Shown here: positions 26,319-34,597 of the stretch, in pieces | Layout: each line of letters opens with the position of its first letter | Position numbering within the stretch: position 1 is the stretch's first letter | NCBI GenBank assembly: GCA_020199905.1 | Contig: JAIVJS010000071.1 | Span: forward strand, 108,501 to 172,500 | Source of the DNA: Acidobacteriota bacterium | GTDB lineage: Bacteria; Acidobacteriota; Thermoanaerobaculia; UBA5066; Gp7-AA6 | Direction: 5' to 3' | DNA: 64,000 bases | The notes under the pieces: model-generated | What the model saw: the letters and a program-made list of their open reading frames with translations, nothing else | What the model was told of the DNA's origin: nothing | Database searches by the model: none | Program-made: the position numbers and the translations under genes

Positions 26319-26357
26319 CAAAAACGAAGAAGGCCCCGATTCCTCGGGACCTTCTTC
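26319..26357 (-). terminator. Rho-independent terminator of the H1-like gene
   Basis: A stem of GAAGAAGG/CCTTCTTC plus CCCGA/TCGGG (26326-26357) is followed on the minus strand by GTTTTTG. It lies between convergent genes, next to a two-unit CCGCCTA heptamer remnant at 26301-26317. Confidence 0.7.
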
Positions 26358-26416
26358 TTCCGACAAAGCCGGACGAGAGTCCGGCAATATCTACCGGCCA
26401 ATTTCGAGTCTACCTC

Positions 26417-27064
26417 TTACCACTCGCCTTCGCCCTCTTTTTTTTTCGGGGGCGAAGCCTCCTCGTCCTCGTCGTCCAGGTCATCGGCGGCTTCGCGGGC
26501 GAGCTCCTCCGAGTCGTGGGTTTCGGAGAACTCCTTCAGCCCGCGGCGGTACTCCTCGTCCGCCTTCCAGTTTCCCTCGCCGTACATCTCGCCCGTTGCG
26601 CCGGAGGTCATTCCCTTCCCCGACGACGCACGCGCGGAGGATTTTCCGGCGCTCGATCCACGGGACGCGCCTGCGCCCGCGCCGCCGGCGGACTTCGACG
26701 GCATCCGACTGGAGCCCGAGCTTCCCGAACGGCTGGACTTCGTGGCGGACATTCCGGCCGCGCCCGAACGGCTCGTGGAAGATGACGACGTCCCGCCGCT
26801 CGATCTCATTCCGGTCGACTTCCTGGCGCCCGACGACTTCGCGCTCGATTTTTTCGCGCCCGACTTCTTCGCGGTCGAACGCGCGGTGTTCCTGCCCGAA
26901 CGCGTCCCCGAGGAGGACTTTCGCGCGGACGACTTCTTCGCGCCGCCCGAGGAAGCGCGACCGCGCGCCGAGGCCCCCTTGCGCATCGTCTTCTTCGCGC
27001 CTCCGGAGCTCTTTCCTCTTCCCTTACTGGCCGCCTTTCCCGCCGATTTCTTTTTTTTGGCCAC
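26417..27064 (-). CDS. histone H1-like Lys/Ser/Ala-rich protein with acidic tail
   Basis: The protein has 215 residues. Residues 1-150 are low-complexity Lys/Arg/Ser/Ala/Gly (SAKSSGARKS, SARKSSSGTRS type blocks), like the C-terminal tails of histone H1 and bacterial Hc1/AlgP proteins. Residues 160-205 contain a short ordered segment (YGEGNWKADEEYRRGLKEFSE) and an acidic stretch (DDLDDEDEEA). The basic part should bind DNA or RNA non-specifically; the acidic end may be a self-chaperone. GTG 27064 has GGAGGA upstream. Its promoter -10 overlaps that of the divergent gene. Confidence 0.7.
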   Translation of the reverse strand: MAKKKKSAGKAASKGRGKSSGGAKKTMRKGASARGRASSGGAKKSSARKSSSGTRSGRNTARSTAKKSGAKKSSAKSSGARKSTGMRSSGGTSSSSTSRSGAAGMSATKSSRSGSSGSSRMPSKSAGGAGAGASRGSSAGKSSARASSGKGMTSGATGEMYGEGNWKADEEYRRGLKEFSETHDSEELAREAADDLDDEDEEASPPKKKEGEGEW

Positions 27065-27102
27065 TCTGTGCTCCTCCTCTCCCGGGTTTCGCCGGTGCCC
27101 GG

Positions 27103-27112
27103 ATCATACAAT
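27103..27112. promoter_or_regulatory. Overlapping divergent -10 elements
   Basis: TATGAT on the minus strand (27108-27103) drives the H1-like gene and TACAAT on the plus strand (27107-27112) ends 7 nt before GTG 27120. The two boxes share 2 bp, so polymerases should exclude each other. Confidence 0.5.
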
Positions 27113-27119
27113 TCCGAAG

Positions 27120-27755
27120 GTGCCTAATCGAGACGGGGAGCGCGTCCAGATCATGCCGCTCGCGTCCGGACTCCGCATCGAGATAGGTCCCCTGGTCCGG
27201 CGCCGTCGCGACCGTCTCCGCCTCCTCGGGGTGGCCGCCGCCCTCCTCACGGCGACCCTCTTCGGGGGGGCCCGCCTCGTGTCCGCATGGGACTCCGGCC
27301 TCCGGAAAGGCGACTTTTCCGACCTGCCGCTCTCCGCCCTGCTGGCACTCTCGATCGCGGTGGGCGTGTCCACTCCGTTCGCCCTGCTCGGGCTTTCGGC
27401 GCTGGCCTTTGCCGAGGAGACCGTCGTCGTCGGGCCGGACGAGATCGTCATCGAAACCGCGGTCTTCGAGAGAATCACCCGGACGCGGATCGCCCGGGAC
27501 GGGCTCGAGTGCTGGCGGGAGACCTTCGTTCCGCTGCCGCCCTGGTGGACCTGGGCGGTCGAGCGGCTCGCGGCCCGGGCCGGCGGCCGGCTGCTCCCCC
27601 TGGCCGGCATGGCCGGCCCGAAGGAGAAGCGCCGGATCGCGGAGGCGCTCGCTCGCGCCACGGGCAAGCCGATCGTCCGCGACTTCGGCCGCCATCGCGA
27701 AACGGAGGAAGTCTCCGGAGGTTCCGGGGAGATCCGGGATAAAATCCCTCGGTGA
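27120..27755 (+). CDS. two-helix membrane protein with PH-like domain
   Basis: The protein has 211 residues. Two transmembrane helices (about 35-60 and 75-105) precede a small beta domain (VVVGPDEIVIETAVFERITRT) and a C-terminal helical part. The layout resembles bacterial PH-like proteins that sit in the membrane. Function unknown. The frame extends upstream, but GTG 27120 is chosen from the TACAAT spacing. Its stop overlaps the helicase start (GTGA). Confidence 0.55.
   Translation: MPNRDGERVQIMPLASGLRIEIGPLVRRRRDRLRLLGVAAALLTATLFGGARLVSAWDSGLRKGDFSDLPLSALLALSIAVGVSTPFALLGLSALAFAEETVVVGPDEIVIETAVFERITRTRIARDGLECWRETFVPLPPWWTWAVERLAARAGGRLLPLAGMAGPKEKRRIAEALARATGKPIVRDFGRHRETEEVSGGSGEIRDKIPR
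27740..27745 (+). promoter_or_regulatory. -10 element of the DEAD-box helicase gene
   Basis: TAAAAT inside the end of the preceding gene ends 6 nt before GTG 27752, so the helicase may be made both by coupling and from a leaderless transcript. Confidence 0.45.
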
Positions 27756-29092
27756 GCGACACTTCCACCAATCCCGGGCGGCACCTGACCGACGTCCGGC
27801 TTTTCGAATTCGACGTCCCCGACGAGGTGCGCTGGGGGCTGGCCGAGGCCGGCTTCGTGTTCGCCACCCCGATCCAGGCCGTCTCGCTGCCCCTGACCCT
27901 GTCGGGACGCGACGTCGCCGGCCAGGCGCAGACGGGGACCGGCAAGACGGCGGCTTTCCTGATCACGATCTTTTCCCGGCTGCTTCGCACTCCGCGGCCG
28001 GGGCCGGCCCGCGGGCCCCGGGCCCTGGTCATCGCACCGACCCGCGAGCTCGTCGTGCAGATCCGGCAGGAGGCCGAGTCCCTCGGACTGCACACGGGCC
28101 TGTCGACCCTCGCGGTCTTCGGCGGAATCGACTACAGGCTCCAGCGCGACGCCGTCAAAACGGTCCCCGACATCTTAGTCGGCACACCGGGCCGCCTGAT
28201 CGACTACGAACAGCAGGGGGCCACGACCTTCAAGGACGTCGAGATCCTCGTCGTCGACGAAGCGGACCGGATGTTCGACATGGGCTTCATCCGGGACCTG
28301 CGCAAGATCCTGCGCCGCTGCCCCTCCTACGACCGCCGCCAGACTCTCCTCTTCTCGGCCACCCTCTCCGCTTCGGTCATGGAGCTCGCCTACGAGCACA
28401 TGAACAACGCTCAGAAGGTGGAGGTCGAGCCGGAACGCGTCGGCGCGGAAGGGATCACCGAGCTGCTGTACCACGTCTCTTCCTCGGAGAAGTTCCGCCT
28501 CCTGCTCGGAGTCCTGGAGCAGGAGGGAGGCTCCCGCGTTCTCATCTTCGTCAACCGCCGGACCACGGCGTTCGACCTGGTGAAGGGCCTGACGGCCAAC
28601 GGCTATCCCACCCGGGCGCTGGCGGGAAACGTTCCGCAGGACCGGCGGCTCAAGATCCTGACCGACTTCAAGGAAGGGCGGCTGGCGGTCCTGGTCGCGA
28701 CGGACGTCGCCTCGCGGGGCCTCCACATCGAGGGGGTCTCCCACGTCATCAACTACGACCTCCCCCAGGACGCCGAGGATTACGTGCATCGGATCGGCCG
28801 CACGGGGCGCGCGGGCGCGGTCGGCCAGGCGGTCTCCTTCGCGTGCGACGACTACGTCTTCTCACTCGACGCGATCCAGAAACTGATCGGGAGGCCGATC
28901 GAGGTCCACTGGCCGCCGGAAGAGCTCTTTCGCTCCGGAAAGGTCACGAGCGCTCCCCGGCCCCACGCCGCCGGACAGCCGCGGCGCACATCCCCCCGCC
29001 AGAAGCCCGCCGGTATGCGAATCCCGATCGCGGCCGGCCCGGAAGACCCGGATTCGTTCGGGCGAACGAAACGAAAGAGCCGCAGGAGATAG
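27752..29092 (+). CDS. DEAD-box ATP-dependent RNA helicase
   Basis: The protein has 446 residues with the full motif set: Q motif (FATPIQAVSLPL), Walker A AQTGTGKT (59-66), PTRELVVQI, TPGRLIDY, DEAD (VDEADRMFDMGF), SAT (LLFSATLS), FVNRRTTAFDLV, ATDVASRGLH and HRIGRTGRAG. The C-terminal tail (400-446) is basic and Pro-rich. The subfamily is RhlE/RhlB-like; it unwinds RNA during ribosome assembly or decay. Start GTG 27752. Confidence 0.93.
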   Translation: MSDTSTNPGRHLTDVRLFEFDVPDEVRWGLAEAGFVFATPIQAVSLPLTLSGRDVAGQAQTGTGKTAAFLITIFSRLLRTPRPGPARGPRALVIAPTRELVVQIRQEAESLGLHTGLSTLAVFGGIDYRLQRDAVKTVPDILVGTPGRLIDYEQQGATTFKDVEILVVDEADRMFDMGFIRDLRKILRRCPSYDRRQTLLFSATLSASVMELAYEHMNNAQKVEVEPERVGAEGITELLYHVSSSEKFRLLLGVLEQEGGSRVLIFVNRRTTAFDLVKGLTANGYPTRALAGNVPQDRRLKILTDFKEGRLAVLVATDVASRGLHIEGVSHVINYDLPQDAEDYVHRIGRTGRAGAVGQAVSFACDDYVFSLDAIQKLIGRPIEVHWPPEELFRSGKVTSAPRPHAAGQPRRTSPRQKPAGMRIPIAAGPEDPDSFGRTKRKSRRR

Positions 29093-29178
29093 TTCAGCGT
29101 TAAGCGTTGAGCATTCGCCGGCCGCGAGAGCCGGTCGGTTTTCTTTCGATTTCCGATTCCCGATTCCCGATTTCCGGC
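29093..29178. repeat. Period-7 arrays between convergent genes
   Basis: CAGCGTTAAGCGTTGAGC (29097-29114) and four CGATTYC units (29147-29174) lie between the helicase gene and the HEAT/DUF4388 gene. A short GCCGGCC...GCCGGTC stem is between them. Confidence 0.78.
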
Positions 29179-29189
29179 CCCGGTCGTCC

Positions 29190-31667
29190 CTAGGCCGCTG
29201 CCAGCGCTCCCGCGGCGACCCAGTGGGCCAGCAGACGGCGGATCCGGTACGAGTCGGCCGCGACACTCGTCTCGCACTCCCGCGGCGTCGCTCCCTGGGA
29301 GACCCTGGTCCAGAGGTCCCGGAAGAGGATTCCGTCGCGCTCGTCGGGATGCGGCGTCGGCTTGACGTCGGTGGTCTTCAGCTCGACCTCGTCGGGGACG
29401 AGCGCGGCCGCCTGCTGAAACTCGTCGTACCGGCGCATGCCCTCGAGGGACAGCGGAAGGATCTGCCGGAGCCCGGCCGCGCCGCTGTCGTCCGCGCTGG
29501 AATCGGCGGAGCGGGAGAACATGAACGTCCCGGGCAGCGGCCTTTCGAGGAGCTGGTAAAAGGCCTCGTCTCCCGACAACAGTCCGGTCCGGCACGCCTG
29601 AAGCCGTCCCGCCTTCAGCAGGATCGTCGCGAAGATCTCGCCCTTCCGATTTTTCACGTTGAGCGACCCGGACACGCGGGATTCCGCCAGGCTCTGGAGC
29701 AGAGCGGGCAACCCGAAGATGTCGAGGTCTCCCGAGAGCGTCGCAGCGGCAGGAGCCGCGGCCGCCTCGCCCCCCGAACCGCTCGACGGGGCCTCGGCGA
29801 ACGCAGTGAGAGCCTTTGACGCGGCCTTGCCGATCTCGTGACCCGAGAACCTCTTCGCGAGATCCTCGAACGCCGCGCGCACGGCGGGATGAGGAGTCGT
29901 CGAGAGAGCCTCGATGCAGTAGAAGAGGCTCTGATCGTTCTGATGGAGGACGAGCCCGAACAGCTTGAACGGCGCATTGGACTTGATCGCGCCGAGAAGG
30001 GCGTTCAGGGCCTCTTCGTCGTCGGAAAGGTCCTGGCCGGCGAGCTCCGGCAGACGGGCCATCGTGTCGCCGAGCTCGGGCTTCCGCTTCAGGCCGTGCT
30101 CGACGACGGCCTTGTGGGAGCCTGGCGTTCCGAACCGGGCGAGGGCCGCGACGACGCGGTCGAGGAGGAGGCGCGTCTCGCGCGCGTCGTACGGGCTGTC
30201 CGCCCCCTTGTTCATCAGGACGGCCTCGAGGTCCTGGAGAAGCGAGACCAGCGTCTGCTCCGCCTTTTCGTGCTTGAGCTGCCCGAGGTTCGCGATCGCC
30301 TCCTTGACCAGCGGGGCCGGAAAGCGCAGCTCGAGGTGCCGCACCGCCAGGTCCACGTCCTCGTCGATCGGAGCGCGGGCCGGGCGCGGAATGCGCCGCA
30401 GCAGGTAGAGGAGGTTGCGGCGGTAGTACCACTCTTCGTCCGCGGCGCCGCGGCCGAAGGCCGGGCGCAGGTCCGCCAGCGCTGCCTCGCGCGCGGAAGG
30501 CCCGTGTACCTCCAGCAGAAGGAGCAGCAGCCGCCGCCGCTCCCGCTTGACTTCGCGCCGCAGGTCCGCCAGAAGACCCTCCGGCGTCAGGTTCAGGAAA
30601 AAGTTCAGGACCTTCCGCAGCTGCGGGTGGAGCTCGGCGGACTCCGCATACTTGCGCAGCCGTTCGGGGTCGAGTGTCTCGTCCCCCTTTTTGCGCATCG
30701 ACTGGGCGGCCACCGGATCGATCGAGCGGTCCGCGATGATCCGGTTGGCGAGGTCGATCATGGTGCCCGACTGCGCGAGAGAGCCCTCGTTGAATCGGTC
30801 GACCGCGGAACGGACCATCTCCTGGAACCGGCGGCTCGCCTCCGCCGGGTCCTCGGTCTCGGTCACGATGCGCCGCATCGCCTCGATCGCCGGACTGGCC
30901 GGCACCGACGCCGCGCGCGCCTCTTCCGTCGCGCCCGGCACGATCCATCCCGGAAGGCTGCTGCCGAGCGACTTGAAGACGTCGCCGGTGTTCACGTTGA
31001 GGCCCATCTCGCGCAGCCGGTCGAGGTACTGCTCGAACTCCTTGCCCGATCTCGACGTCCGCGCCGCCGCGGCGAGTGCCTGAGAAGCGAGCGGCGCCGA
31101 AGAGCCTCCCCCCGATCCGACCTCACGCTCCAGCCGATCGAGAAGGACCGACAGCCGCCGCAGTCCCTGAAATTCCTCGCTGCCGACGGCGGCCTCGCCG
31201 CCCTTCGCGCCCGACGCGGTCGCGAGGCCACGGGTCCCCGTGGCCGGCGCCTGGCGGAAGAGAACGTCCACCGCGGCAGCCGTCGCCGAAGACGTGGTCG
31301 CATCTTTCAGACGGGTCAGGTTTCCCTTCAGAAATTCGCGGTCACCCTCGGGACAATAGACGAGCACCCGCTCCTTCAACTCTTCGAGGAAGGTCTCGAA
31401 GGGGCCCCTCGGCACCAGATTGAACTCGCCCATCAGGTGAACTTTTTTCACCGCGTGGAAGAGGTAGTCAGACACGGGGATCTCGGTGCCTCCCCGGTAT
31501 TGCGAGATCGTCCACGAGTGGATGCTGGACGCCATGAGCTCCGGCGAGTACTGCAGCAAAACCCGAAACGACTCCGCGACCACGAGGGGAGGCAGAGTGT
31601 CCGAGAGATACTGCTCGAGCTCGTCGAGCGCTTCGCGCAGCTCCGAGTTCATTGTGTCGCCGGGCAT
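29190..31667 (-). CDS. HEAT-repeat protein with C-terminal DUF4388 domain
   Basis: The protein has 825 residues. The N-terminal part is helical with no clear family. Residues about 350-640 contain HEAT/ARM-like helical pairs (HPAVRAAFEDLAKRF, LKHEKAEQTLVSLLQDLEAVL). Residues about 665-760 match the DUF4388 (PATAN-like) pattern (LSGDLDIFGLPALLQSLAES, then GEIFATILLKAGRLQAC). A short winged-helix-like end (GILFRDLWTRVSQG, LLAHWVAAGAL) closes the protein. DUF4388 proteins are linked to signalling in delta-proteobacteria and Acidobacteriota. It lies between the helicase gene and rho. Its exact role is unknown; the domain calls are by eye. Confidence 0.72.
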   Translation of the reverse strand: MPGDTMNSELREALDELEQYLSDTLPPLVVAESFRVLLQYSPELMASSIHSWTISQYRGGTEIPVSDYLFHAVKKVHLMGEFNLVPRGPFETFLEELKERVLVYCPEGDREFLKGNLTRLKDATTSSATAAAVDVLFRQAPATGTRGLATASGAKGGEAAVGSEEFQGLRRLSVLLDRLEREVGSGGGSSAPLASQALAAAARTSRSGKEFEQYLDRLREMGLNVNTGDVFKSLGSSLPGWIVPGATEEARAASVPASPAIEAMRRIVTETEDPAEASRRFQEMVRSAVDRFNEGSLAQSGTMIDLANRIIADRSIDPVAAQSMRKKGDETLDPERLRKYAESAELHPQLRKVLNFFLNLTPEGLLADLRREVKRERRRLLLLLLEVHGPSAREAALADLRPAFGRGAADEEWYYRRNLLYLLRRIPRPARAPIDEDVDLAVRHLELRFPAPLVKEAIANLGQLKHEKAEQTLVSLLQDLEAVLMNKGADSPYDARETRLLLDRVVAALARFGTPGSHKAVVEHGLKRKPELGDTMARLPELAGQDLSDDEEALNALLGAIKSNAPFKLFGLVLHQNDQSLFYCIEALSTTPHPAVRAAFEDLAKRFSGHEIGKAASKALTAFAEAPSSGSGGEAAAAPAAATLSGDLDIFGLPALLQSLAESRVSGSLNVKNRKGEIFATILLKAGRLQACRTGLLSGDEAFYQLLERPLPGTFMFSRSADSSADDSGAAGLRQILPLSLEGMRRYDEFQQAAALVPDEVELKTTDVKPTPHPDERDGILFRDLWTRVSQGATPRECETSVAADSYRIRRLLAHWVAAGALAAA

Positions 31668-31773
31668 GTTCGAGTGGTCCTAGGCTAACGCACGTTCGAC
31701 CGCCGCGATAGCGCGGGGGCGTACAGAAACGCCGGTTTTGCCCGAAAAACGAGGCCTGCCGCCGCCGGAAGCC

Positions 31774-33168
31774 TCAGAAGCTCCTGAGAAAATCGCCGTT
31801 GGACTTGAACTTGGAAAGGCGTCCGAGCACGAGCTCCATCGCCTGAATCTTGTCCACGGCAGCCAGCGCGCGGCGCAGCTTGACGATTTTGGGGAGCTCG
31901 TCGGGCTCATAGAGCTTTTCTTCCTTCCGGGTCCCGGACTGCGGGATGTTGATGCAGGGGAAAATCCGCCGGTTGAAGAGGTCCCGGTCGAGCACGATCT
32001 CCGTGTTCCCGGTGCCCTTGAACTCCTGGAAGATGATCTCGTCCATGCGCGATCCCGTGTCGATGAGGGCGGTCGCGATGATCGTCAGGGAACCGCCGCC
32101 TTCGGCGTTGCGCGCGGCGCCGAAGAAACGGCGCGGTTTTTCCATCGTGCGGGCATCGATGCCTCCCGACATGATCTTGCCGCCGCCCTTCTGCATGTGG
32201 TTGTACGCGCGGGCCATCCGGGTGATCGAGTCGAGAAAGATGATCGCGTGCTTGCCGCACTCGACCAGCCGGCGCGCCCGCTCGGCGACGATCTCCGCCA
32301 CCGCGATGTGGTTCTCGGCGGACAGGTCGGCGGACGACGCGATGACCTCTCCGCGGACGCTCCGGCGAAAGTCCGTGATCTCTTCCGGCCGCTCGTCGAT
32401 CAGGAGCACGATGACGTAGACGTCCGGGTCGTTCACCGATACGGCATGAGCCATGCGCTTCAAGAGGGTCGTTTTGCCGGCCTTCGGAGGCGCAACGATC
32501 AGGCACCGCTGTCCGCGGCCGATGGGAGTCAGGAGATCCGTCACCCGGCCGCACATCTCGTCGGGCTCGGTTTCGAGCTTCATGCGGTCGTGGGGATCGA
32601 TCGAAACGAGCTCGGCGAACGCCGGCCGCTGGCGGAACGCCGCCGGATCCATACCCTCCACGGTCTCGATCCGGCGAACCACGGAGCGGGAGCCGTCGGT
32701 GGCGAAGGCGCTGATGAACGCGCCGGGCTCGAGGCCCTCGCGGACGATCAAATCCCGGGGGACGATCGGGTCGCGCGGAGAGGGGAGGTAGTTGGCCTTC
32801 GCGTTGACGAGGACTCCCGGGGCGTTGTCGCGGGGAGGGAGATACAGGACGCCTTCAACCGGCCGTTCGGGCCCGGTGGCGAGCGCTTCCTCCGGGTGTT
32901 CCGCGTAGCCGCCGCTCCCGTTGCCGCCCTGAGGTCGGCCCGCGCCGCCGGCTCCTCCCCCTCCGCCTCCACCCCGGCGGCGCCTGCGGCGGCGGCGGCG
33001 ATGCGGACGGGGGCCTTCTCCGGGAGTCGGACTCTCCGTCTGTACGGGAAGCGAGTCAGAAATCTGGGGTACCAAGGGGTCTTCGGACACTGAGCTCCCA
33101 AGCTCCCGCCGCGCTGACTCGAGGTCCGGGCGGGAAGATCGAAGGCAGGAGTCTACCAGATTAGGCAA
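31774..33168 (-). CDS. rho: transcription termination factor Rho
   Basis: The protein has about 464 residues. It has an unusual Arg10/Gly-rich stretch (about 50-75), the cold-shock-like RNA-binding domain (EGVLYLPPRDNAPGVLV), and the ATPase core with Walker A APPKAGKTT, VLLIDERPEEITDF, IASSADLSAENHIAVAEI and AIIFLDSITRMARAYN, followed by R-loop and C-terminal segments. It terminates transcription on unstructured C-rich RNA. Start codon uncertain: TTG 33168 lies 5 nt after a TATCTT box, and GTG 33090 has GGGAG upstream. Confidence 0.93.
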   Translation of the reverse strand: MPNLVDSCLRSSRPDLESARRELGSSVSEDPLVPQISDSLPVQTESPTPGEGPRPHRRRRRRRRRGGGGGGGAGGAGRPQGGNGSGGYAEHPEEALATGPERPVEGVLYLPPRDNAPGVLVNAKANYLPSPRDPIVPRDLIVREGLEPGAFISAFATDGSRSVVRRIETVEGMDPAAFRQRPAFAELVSIDPHDRMKLETEPDEMCGRVTDLLTPIGRGQRCLIVAPPKAGKTTLLKRMAHAVSVNDPDVYVIVLLIDERPEEITDFRRSVRGEVIASSADLSAENHIAVAEIVAERARRLVECGKHAIIFLDSITRMARAYNHMQKGGGKIMSGGIDARTMEKPRRFFGAARNAEGGGSLTIIATALIDTGSRMDEIIFQEFKGTGNTEIVLDRDLFNRRIFPCINIPQSGTRKEEKLYEPDELPKIVKLRRALAAVDKIQAMELVLGRLSKFKSNGDFLRSF

Positions 33169-33192
33169 GGGCAAAGATAGACGGGCGGGGAC

Positions 33193-33355
33193 AGGCGGAA
33201 GGCGGGAGGCGGACCGGGGCCGGGAATCGGAATCGGGAATCGGGAATCGGGAATCGGGAATCGAAAGCCGGGAGCGAAGAAGCGAAGGCGCAGGTCCCGC
33301 CGGACTCGATGCTCTATCCGCCTCCCGCCTGCCGCCTGCCGTCTACCGCCTACGG
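33193..33355. repeat. Longest period-7 inverted array block, between the AKR gene and rho
   Basis: Three GGCGGNN units (33193-33213), six CGGGAAT/CGGAAT units (about 33221-33263) and five CCGCCTN units (33318-33353). The first and last blocks are inverted to each other across about 100 bp. It lies just 3' of the aldo/keto reductase gene's promoter side and 5' of rho. Confidence 0.88.
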
Positions 33356-33359
33356 CCTT

Positions 33360-34460
33360 CTAAGCGAACAGCGCGGTGATCCGCGAGGGCTCGGCTGGGG
33401 GGACACTCGAAAGCCCGAAGTCCTCATCGGCGTGGGCGGGAGTGGAGGCCCCCACAAGGCTCGTCGTCATCCCGGCAGCCGAGCGGGAGAACTGGATTGC
33501 CCGGCGCGCGGGGGTCGTCGCCTCGGGAAGGGCCTCGTCGATCTCCTCGGGCAGGCCGGCCGCGAGCCGCCCCTGGAGCAGGGTCGCCGAGCCGAACACG
33601 CACAGCCCGAGCGCCTGCGCCGCCCGGAGCGCCGGCACCTTGCCCTGACCGATCATCTGAGAGCGGTACGCCAGAGCCTCGGCCATCGCCAGGTTGAAGG
33701 GCATCTGCACCGCGCAGAAGTGGTGCTTGTCGCCTGAGATCTCCCGGGCGACCTCGACGGTCTCGGCCAGCGAAAGGTGCTCCGGGTGCTCCGCCGGGGC
33801 TCTCAATCCGTCCCACGTCGCGAGGCCCCACGACCCGATCTCGCCCGAGTCCGCGGCGGCTTCCATCACCTCGGCGGCCGCGCAGAGCCGCTTCCGGAAA
33901 GCGGCCTTGTCCAGGGCGGCCCGCTGCGCCTCGAGATTGTGAAGGTAATAGAGGTCGATGGTCTCGATCCCCAGGTTCTCGCGGCTCCGCCGGACCTGGT
34001 CCTTCAGGTAGGCGGGCGCCATGCAGTGCCCTCCGGCGACAATCTCCGGGCGGGGCGCGAGGCCCGTGTCGATGAAGGTCTCCCGGATGTAGGTCTTCGG
34101 AGGACGGGGATCGTCGGCGTCGTGGGGCAGGTAGCCGCCCTTCGTCGAGACGAAGACCTCGTCGCGGGAAGATTCCCCCGCGTCGAAGGCTCTCTTCAGG
34201 GCCCTTCCGATCGCTCGTTCGCTCTTCTGCCCACGGTAGTTGATCGCGGAGTCGAACACGTTCACCCCGCAGTTCAAGGCGAGACGGACGCTCGCCTCGT
34301 ACCCCGCGTCCGTCTCCGCGTCCTCGCCGCCGAGGTAGGTCCCGAGCCCGATCGAGGAGATATAGATCGAGGCGGAAAACTGGCGAAAGTGTCCCTTTCC
34401 CGCGGCAGTCCGCGCGGCAAAACGCCTGGTTCCTTCGACGCTGGCCTGGCCGGGTATCAC
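33360..34460 (-). CDS. aldo/keto reductase
   Basis: The protein has 366 residues. The catalytic tetrad is visible: Asp in NVFDSAINYRGQKSE, Tyr in the same motif, Lys in FVSTKGGYL and His in DLYYLHNLEAQ. NADPH-site residues are in TTSLVGASTPAHADE. It reduces aldehydes or ketones; the substrate is unknown. It has an insertion around 120-150 (ETFIDTGLAPRPEIVAGGHC) compared with small AKRs. Start GTG 34460. Confidence 0.88.
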   Translation of the reverse strand: MIPGQASVEGTRRFAARTAAGKGHFRQFSASIYISSIGLGTYLGGEDAETDAGYEASVRLALNCGVNVFDSAINYRGQKSERAIGRALKRAFDAGESSRDEVFVSTKGGYLPHDADDPRPPKTYIRETFIDTGLAPRPEIVAGGHCMAPAYLKDQVRRSRENLGIETIDLYYLHNLEAQRAALDKAAFRKRLCAAAEVMEAAADSGEIGSWGLATWDGLRAPAEHPEHLSLAETVEVAREISGDKHHFCAVQMPFNLAMAEALAYRSQMIGQGKVPALRAAQALGLCVFGSATLLQGRLAAGLPEEIDEALPEATTPARRAIQFSRSAAGMTTSLVGASTPAHADEDFGLSSVPPAEPSRITALFA

Positions 34461-34597
34461 CGCCGGAGGCTATCAGCTGGATGTCCCCGGGTCCGGTCGA
34501 AAGCGTACAGACGGGACCCGCCGGTCGAGGCGCATCGACAGAGAACGGATGCCGCTGCCCGGAGGGGACCCGGCGGTCCGTCCGATTCAGGGAGCGG

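Noticed and set aside
33193..33355. Heptamer arrays as CRISPR
   Set aside because: The units are 7 bp with no spacers and no cas genes are present.
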